The notes beneath the pieces are model-generated. The model worked only from the letters and a program-made list of their open reading frames with translations, had not been told where the DNA came from and did not search any database. Made by a program: the position numbers and the translations under genes. Shown here in pieces: positions 6,980-11,593 of a stretch of 11,593 nucleotides of DNA. Each line of letters starts with the position of its first letter. Position 1 is the stretch's first letter. The DNA is from Deltaproteobacteria bacterium. Its GTDB lineage: Bacteria > Bdellovibrionota_C > UBA2361 > OMII01. The DNA lies in the NCBI GenBank assembly GCA_023262305.1, contig JALRCK010000038.1, forward strand, positions 1 through 11,593. Direction: 5' to 3'.

Positions 6980-7486
6980 ATGACGCCCCACGTTCACCTC
7001 ATGCTCGGTCTTCCCGGTTCAGGAAAGACAACGCTGAGTCTCAAACTCTCAGAGGAGCTCTCATTGCCGCGCTTCTCTCTCGACGAGGAGTATTTTCGTG
7101 TTGTTCCTAATACGCAGCAATCCGAGCGTGACTTCACCATGGAAGCTCACATTGAGGAGAAGATTAAGGAGAAGGTGGCAACACTCCTGGCGAGTGGTAG
7201 CTCCGTTGTTCTCGACTTCTGTCCGTGGCGGAGCTCAAGGAGGCGCGAGTACTACACCTTCATCACGTCTCACGGTGGAATCCCTCAGGTGTACTACCTT
7301 CCCGTTGAGCGGGCGGAGCTGATGCGACGCCTCGAACAGAGGAACCTTCGGCGTGATGAGCGATATCAGTGGATGTCAGTGGAGATGCTCGGGGACTTCT
7401 ACGAGCGCTTTGATCCGCCAGTAGCGGAGGAAGAGATGTACGTGGTGAAGGACGAGCTTTCCAGCCACGATTGCAGCTCTCTTTGA
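6980..7486 (+). CDS. P-loop kinase of the AAA_33 / zeta-toxin-like type
   Basis: A 168-residue nucleotide-binding protein starts with a Walker A motif, GLPGSGKTT (10-18), directly after a first beta strand (HVHLML). Asp35 in SLDEEYF fits a substrate-site acidic residue, and SSVVLDF (Asp79) is a Walker B-like strand. Family members often have an Arg-rich lid like that seen in LEQRNLRRDERYQ, followed by MLGDFYERFDPPVAEEE. This pattern is typical of small uncharacterised ATP-dependent kinases in AAA_33; zeta toxins and chloramphenicol phosphotransferases share the fold. I see no antitoxin gene beside it. There is little ribosome binding signal, and a TATATT at 6967-6972 lies so close to the ATG that a leaderless or very short-leader mRNA is possible. 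The stop is 8 bases from the stop of the opposing gene. The substrate is unknown. Confidence 0.8.
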   Translation: MTPHVHLMLGLPGSGKTTLSLKLSEELSLPRFSLDEEYFRVVPNTQQSERDFTMEAHIEEKIKEKVATLLASGSSVVLDFCPWRSSRRREYYTFITSHGGIPQVYYLPVERAELMRRLEQRNLRRDERYQWMSVEMLGDFYERFDPPVAEEEMYVVKDELSSHDCSSL

Positions 7487-7494
7487 TCGGGTGT

Positions 7495-10400
7495 CTAACG
7501 CCGCTCGGCCGTCCATGAGTAGGTGAACCTGCGGACATCTCCGTTGTAGTTCAAGACGACCGAGGTATCACCTGAGAGCGTTCTCCCATCCTTAGAGAGT
7601 TTTGCTGTTGAGGTAAACTCCGTACCTGAGAGCGAGCCGCGCAGCGGTGCAAAATGGATCTCTTTACCGCCATCGGGGAGATCTTTAACCGTGCCGTGCA
7701 CGAACACTGAGTCTATCTGACTCTTGACCGGCCCACCGGCGGCGTAGTCTGTCTCTACGTAGAGATGCCCCCTGATCATGCCACCTGAGTACTCGGTGAA
7801 GGACATCGCGCCACCGGGTGTGTCTTTCGGGTACGATTTGAAAAGGTCATCTCGACTGCGCCACACGAACGCTCCGTTGAGTGGGGATGTAACTCGAGCG
7901 CGCGTGGTAGGCACGCTCGGAGTATTCCCAGCGAGAGGGGTTCCGCCTGATTCGATTCGAGACATAGTCGTCAGTTTGTTAAGCAACGACTCTTTCGTCT
8001 CAGCACCCTCTGTGTACCAGTCGACAGACGCGCCGATCTCAACCGTGCCGCCACGCATCCGCTCAAAGCCGCGCGAGAGGTTAATATGAGAGCTCCTCTC
8101 ATCCTTGACGCCTCCTTTGTAGAAGAGTTTTCTTACATCGACCTCGGCGTGATGAAGAGCACGAACCTCACCTTCTTGTGATATTCCATCTCGATTAGCG
8201 TCAAACCACAACGCGAGGGGTTTTAATTCCTCCCCAGATACCTCGCCATCGGAGTCGAGCGATCCGAGCGCCTCGTATCCATCCCTCCACGCTTTTCCTG
8301 AGTTTCCACCGCGGAAGTGATCGCCGAAGAGCTGGTGTGGTGACGAGATCTTTCCTGTGTGCTCGGGGTCATGCACAAGGAGCGGCATAGCGTCGGAGGC
8401 TTTCCACACTACCACCTTTTTGGTCTTGTCCGCAAAGAGTGGGAACTCCGAGAACGCGATATCACCGTGAGTATCCTCGGGTCTCCATATGAGCGATATC
8501 GGTGAGGATCGAAATCCATACACCGCCGAGCTACATAGGATCTGCCCTGCGGGGGGATCGTAGATCACCTGGCATTGCGCGTTAAGGATGACGGAGGCGC
8601 CCGGGACCAACCTTTGCGCGATGCAGTCATCCTCGTATCCGGCTCCACCCCATGGATTGTGTTGTGCACACTCACGTGTTGCCCAAGCCAAGCGATTTTC
8701 TATGCAGCTTCGCTGAATACCGGCGGAATATTTAAGGCCTTGAGGGGTATCAATGTAAGCGGCGGAAGTTATGGTGTAGAAGTTACACTGAGCTGGTGGG
8801 GCGGCGGGGGGAGCGGCGGGCGGCGGGTTCGCGGCAGGCGGATTGGGTTGACTGGGCGCTGAATTGGTTGGGGCTCCCCCACGCTGCGGTGGAGGGAGTT
8901 GAGGGGGATAGAGGCATTGTCTTTCCTCGCGGATCCAATCGCACGGAGGAACCAGTCGTCCATTCCGGAAATTGAAGAGGCTATCGTGGGCGGTCCATCT
9001 CGTGAGGACCCCTTCGATCTCGCATGAGGTAACCTGAGGATGATTTCTTTCAGAAACGGTCTTTGTGACCGTGCACCCTGATGTCTCAATCCCGTAGAGG
9101 GTATACGTGAGCTTGCCAATCCTATTCTCAAGGTCCGCCTTCTCCTCCTCCGTCATGCCGTGGAATTCCTCCCACGAAGGGAACGGAACACCTTCCCTGT
9201 AATCGCATGTGTCCAGCGGCTTTTTGGTGACGGTCTTAGATTCCTCCCACCTACACACCGGGGGAACCGCTTGCATATCCGATACGAGGGTGATCGTAGT
9301 GAGGGTTCCGGTACCCCCGACAACAGAGCACCCCTCCCGAGAGGGTTTTTTAACCCGCACAAAGTCGGTTCGCCAGGCACACACCGTTGCCGTGGCGTTG
9401 AAGGTGGTCGCCTGAGTGAATTTCAGATCATTGAGGCCTGTATCGATACACTCAGGTGCCGGTTTCGGTATCTCTCGAGAGCTCGATACGTATTCACACG
9501 AAGGCGACAGTATCGAGAGATCCTCGTACGCCTTTCCGGTCGCGGCGTCGAATCTACAGCTCCTTGGCTGAGCGGTTATGGTTGTAGTCTCTCGCGTCCA
9601 TTCGCACGAGTCGTTGATCTTCACAAATGAGGAGGGGGTGGTAACGGTCGCGGTCTTGCCTGGCTCTTGTTCGGTGCAGGCGGTTTCGGGTTTTTCGACT
9701 ACTGTGGAACCGAGTGTGTAGTCGCACTGTTCGACCGAGAATACCGGCCGGCGCGCGATTCCATCTCCCGTGGCTATGTCGAGTGAGCACTCTGGGGGTG
9801 GGGCCGTGCGCTCGCTCGTTTCAGTAACCCACCGACACCCCTTTTTATCATCTGTTAGAACAAAAGAGGTCGCTTGGGTTCGAACCGCGACCTTTCCAGC
9901 AACGCGCTCAGAGCATGAGGGTTTCGGTCTCGCCACCGTCGTGCTGGTAACGATATATTCACACTCTTGCGTTGAGAAGACACCCCTCTCCTCTATGCCG
10001 CTGTCAGTGGCTGGGTCGACTCGGCACACTATGGGACGCTCCGGTTGAGGCTCACACGAGGAGAGTTCGCACGTTGACAGACACGTACTCCCGTCAGGGC
10101 GGTCGGCGGGAAGGTCCGAGCCATCACACGCCTCTTGCCTGTTACGTGAGCCATCCCCACAGTACTGTAGTTTGCAATCCTCGCCACACGAGTAGTCGGG
10201 CTGCTCTCTCCCTTGGGTAAAGAGTTTAATAAAGGAGGGGGGAAGGTCCTCAGGTTTGCCGAGGACGAGTCCAGTTGGAAGTTGTCCGGGCGGAGCGCAT
10301 TGCGCGCCGGACTTCAATTTTTTGCTGGCCCCCGCCACGCACTCCCCTCGGTCGTTACAGAGAGGGGTCTTGGTAATACACCCTTCGTTCTCTGACGCGC

Positions 10401-10869
10401 CGCACTCTCTGTCTTTGAGCGCCCGATCGGGTTCATTAACACATGCGCCATCTTTGCAGACCGCTTTGTTGCACGCGAGCTGGGCGGAGCCCGATAAGGA
10501 GCACCGCTCCCCGTTAGCCACCGGCACCGGACGCGTCACATCCGCGATAGTCGCGCCGGTATCACTGCACACTACTTGGTTCATGAGACACTCTGAACCA
10601 CTCGGCATCAGCGCGTTCGGGAGTATTGTACCGGTTAGTATTTTGGAGCCGCAGGTTCCGGTCGTTGTATCGCAGCGAGCCGCCAAACAAGCGGCGATCT
10701 GATCCCCGGTCGGGACAGGGGGGGGACACTCACTATCGTTGCGACAGACGGGATCAGGAGGGGCTATCGTTGGCTCCTCTGGACTCTGAACGAGCAGCTT
10801 TGACGGGGCGCCGATCCCTATCGCGATACACAGTATCGCGGCGATTACCATGACGCGCTTCCCCTTCAT
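7495..10869 (-). CDS. Large secreted Cys-rich repeat protein with EF-hand loops
   Basis: The product is 1124 residues and I cannot assign a function. A Sec-type signal (MKGKRVMVIAAILCIAIGIGA) indicates export. Residues about 42-272 form a Cys-rich region, including YCGDGSRNRQEACDGS, which resembles the myxobacterial Cys-rich repeat (DUF4215 type). Residues 282-652 hold eight tandem modules C-x-[W/Y]-x(9)-P-x(3)-C and a shortened ninth. A Pro/Ala-rich linker spans about 653-694, and the last cysteines lie between 695 and 779. There are 48 cysteines after the signal, an even number, and none beyond 779. Residues 834-901 contain bacterial EF-hand-like loops, the best being DANRDGISQEGE (890-901). 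The C-terminal 130 residues look beta-rich and unassigned. GCGGAG lies 6 bases before the ATG. An ApbE-like gene lies upstream on the same strand. A surface or matrix role is inference. Confidence 0.9.
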   Translation of the reverse strand: MKGKRVMVIAAILCIAIGIGAPSKLLVQSPEEPTIAPPDPVCRNDSECPPPVPTGDQIAACLAARCDTTTGTCGSKILTGTILPNALMPSGSECLMNQVVCSDTGATIADVTRPVPVANGERCSLSGSAQLACNKAVCKDGACVNEPDRALKDRECGASENEGCITKTPLCNDRGECVAGASKKLKSGAQCAPPGQLPTGLVLGKPEDLPPSFIKLFTQGREQPDYSCGEDCKLQYCGDGSRNRQEACDGSDLPADRPDGSTCLSTCELSSCEPQPERPIVCRVDPATDSGIEERGVFSTQECEYIVTSTTVARPKPSCSERVAGKVAVRTQATSFVLTDDKKGCRWVTETSERTAPPPECSLDIATGDGIARRPVFSVEQCDYTLGSTVVEKPETACTEQEPGKTATVTTPSSFVKINDSCEWTRETTTITAQPRSCRFDAATGKAYEDLSILSPSCEYVSSSREIPKPAPECIDTGLNDLKFTQATTFNATATVCAWRTDFVRVKKPSREGCSVVGGTGTLTTITLVSDMQAVPPVCRWEESKTVTKKPLDTCDYREGVPFPSWEEFHGMTEEEKADLENRIGKLTYTLYGIETSGCTVTKTVSERNHPQVTSCEIEGVLTRWTAHDSLFNFRNGRLVPPCDWIREERQCLYPPQLPPPQRGGAPTNSAPSQPNPPAANPPPAAPPAAPPAQCNFYTITSAAYIDTPQGLKYSAGIQRSCIENRLAWATRECAQHNPWGGAGYEDDCIAQRLVPGASVILNAQCQVIYDPPAGQILCSSAVYGFRSSPISLIWRPEDTHGDIAFSEFPLFADKTKKVVVWKASDAMPLLVHDPEHTGKISSPHQLFGDHFRGGNSGKAWRDGYEALGSLDSDGEVSGEELKPLALWFDANRDGISQEGEVRALHHAEVDVRKLFYKGGVKDERSSHINLSRGFERMRGGTVEIGASVDWYTEGAETKESLLNKLTTMSRIESGGTPLAGNTPSVPTTRARVTSPLNGAFVWRSRDDLFKSYPKDTPGGAMSFTEYSGGMIRGHLYVETDYAAGGPVKSQIDSVFVHGTVKDLPDGGKEIHFAPLRGSLSGTEFTSTAKLSKDGRTLSGDTSVVLNYNGDVRRFTYSWTAERR
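8167..8370 (-). other. EF-hand-like calcium-binding segment
   Basis: Residues 834-901 contain three loop-like stretches: DPEHTGKISS followed by QLFGD, SLDSDGEVSGEE, and DANRDGISQEGE. The last matches the EF-hand loop positions D1, N3, D5, G6 and E12. The order with LALWFDAN and a following EVRAL is common in secreted bacterial proteins carrying such loops. Calcium binding is inferred from the family. Confidence 0.65.
8914..10026 (-). repeat. Tandem Cys-W/Y-Pro-Cys protein modules
   Basis: This part encodes residues 282-652 of the Cys-rich protein. Paired cysteines are at 303/319, 345/361, 382/398, 422/438, 458/474, 497/514, 539/555 and 599/616, always 16 or 17 apart, with 20-26 residues between most pairs. 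The residue two after the first Cys is Y, W, Y, W, Y, W, W, V, and a Pro lies 12 residues after it in seven of eight. Two subtypes alternate: one with D-x-A-T and a C-[DE]-Y end, one with a C-x-W end, giving a super-repeat of 77-79 residues. A ninth copy (643/652) is truncated. Confidence 0.85.
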
Positions 10870-10980
10870 TCTCGACTCCGCTCTCCCATGGGGCTACGAA
10901 CAACCCACACCAGGGCAAACGGCTAAGAGGGTCCTAAAGTTAAGGATCCGAGACTTTTTCTTGCACAGGCATCTTTTTCG

Positions 10981-10996
10981 ACCCGTACGTACGGGT
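10981..10996. promoter_or_regulatory. 16-bp perfect palindrome upstream of the Cys-rich gene
   Basis: ACCCGTACGTACGGGT is its own reverse complement. It lies 112 bases upstream of the Cys-rich gene start and about 70 bases downstream of the ApbE-like stop, in the gap between two minus-strand genes. A near-repeat of one half, TACTTACGGG, follows at once on the plus strand. No T-run flanks it in the minus direction, so it is not a normal terminator. A dimeric regulator operator is the likeliest reading, by inference. Confidence 0.45.
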
Positions 10997-11067
10997 ACTT
11001 ACGGGGGCGGTATCGACACGGTGAGTAGGAGCCTGGGAACGAGAGACCTTTTAGAGCCTCAGGCTAT

Positions 11068-11593
11068 TCACCGCCGAAATCTGGCCGACTGCTCTACGTT
11101 CTCTCCAGTCCGCGCGATCCACTCAACGCCCTCCCACCGCCGAGCTACTGATGGAGAGGGTGCCCCTCTAATGACAAGGTATTTGACGAATGCCTCACCA
11201 TCGGTCGCGGAGGGGGCGCGAATGGCCGCGCCCCTTGAGACGTCAACCGGCATCGCGGTGGTTGGATCAAAGATGTGAGCGTACGATTTACCCTGAATCA
11301 TAAAGGGAGTGCCACGAGCTCGAGACACCGAGAGGGTCTCATCCCGTAATTCAATAGTACCCTCTGACGAGCTCTCGGTAAGAGCGATGTTTATCCTCCA
11401 TCCCGTCGCGTTTGGTGGAGCGCCGAGCGCGGCGACGCTACTTCTTCCAAAATTAATGAAGGCAGCGGTGATACCCCGAGCGCGAAGGATCGTGACCATC
11501 GCGTCAACCGCGTAGCCTTTTCCTATACCTCCCGTCTCAATCATCGCTTGAGGATCCCTCTTGGCGAGGCTTGAGGGAGGAGTGGTCGTGAAG
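11068..11593 (-). CDS. ApbE-family FMN transferase-like protein (partial, C-terminal part)
   Basis: ApbE enzymes move FMN from FAD to a Thr or Ser of exported target proteins. The frame is open to the window edge and continues beyond it, so the N-terminus is missing; the ATG at 11544 is internal. Visible family motifs are ETGGIGKGYAVDAM, FINFGRSSVAALG, GWRINIAL and SYAHIFDPTTAMPV. The C-terminal signature, usually a D-A-L-x-T helix that holds Mg2+, reads GEAFVKYLVIRG here: the Asp aligns with Glu and the Thr with Lys. The Gly-Gly of the middle motif is G-R. The protein may therefore be altered in activity. It lies upstream of, and in the same direction as, the Cys-rich gene, with 198 bases between them. 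Confidence 0.82.
   Translation of the reverse strand, partial: FTTTPPSSLAKRDPQAMIETGGIGKGYAVDAMVTILRARGITAAFINFGRSSVAALGAPPNATGWRINIALTESSSEGTIELRDETLSVSRARGTPFMIQGKSYAHIFDPTTAMPVDVSRGAAIRAPSATDGEAFVKYLVIRGAPSPSVARRWEGVEWIARTGENVEQSARFRR

Noticed and set aside
6980..7486. Zeta toxin of a toxin-antitoxin pair
   Set aside because: The P-loop fold fits, but there is no adjacent antitoxin gene; the DUF465 protein does not look like an epsilon antitoxin and is 182 bases away.
1..11593. CRISPR arrays, insertion sequences, tRNA genes, prophage genes
   Set aside because: No regularly spaced direct repeats, transposase motifs, tRNA T-loop signatures or phage proteins were seen on either strand.

Overview
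The window looks like core chromosome of a Gram-negative bacterium with an outer membrane. It carries tolB, pal and a cpoB-like gene of the Tol-Pal envelope system, then ribF, rluD and pgeF, then a small DUF465 protein. A myxobacterial-type Cys-rich motif (CGDG...EACDG) and bacterial EF-hand loops in a very large secreted protein suggest a deltaproteobacterial-type lineage (Myxococcota, Bdellovibrionota or similar). This is inference; no rRNA or lineage-specific marker is present.

Layout. 1-806: no secure gene. It holds a cluster of inverted repeats (492-665) and, on the minus strand, a protein-like but start-less reading frame (368-646) just behind a good ribosome binding site and ATG. 807-3714, plus strand: tolB, a 365-bp spacer, pal with its own likely promoter and a strong terminator, then a cpoB-like lipoprotein gene. 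3770-6438, plus strand: ribF, rluD and pgeF, with ribF/rluD overlapping and rluD/pgeF 7 bp apart, so probably one operon. 6585-7486, plus strand: a DUF465 coiled-coil protein and a small P-loop kinase. 7495-10869, minus strand: an 1124-residue secreted Cys-rich protein converging on the kinase gene with an 8-bp gap. 11068-11593, minus strand: the C-terminal part of an ApbE-family protein that runs off the window.

The left three quarters is ordinary housekeeping. TolB, Pal and CpoB act in the periplasm on envelope constriction and integrity. RibF makes FMN and FAD, RluD modifies 23S rRNA, and PgeF belongs to the peptidoglycan-editing/laccase-domain family often found beside rluD.

The most unusual part is the minus-strand Cys-rich protein. 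It has 48 cysteines after the signal peptide, all before residue 780. Eight consecutive modules show the near-constant pattern C-x-[W/Y]-x(9)-P-x(3)-C, with 16 or 17 residues between the paired cysteines, and W and Y alternate over the first six. I cannot match this module to a named family. The neighbouring ApbE-like protein lacks the usual metal-binding Asp and Thr near its C-terminus.
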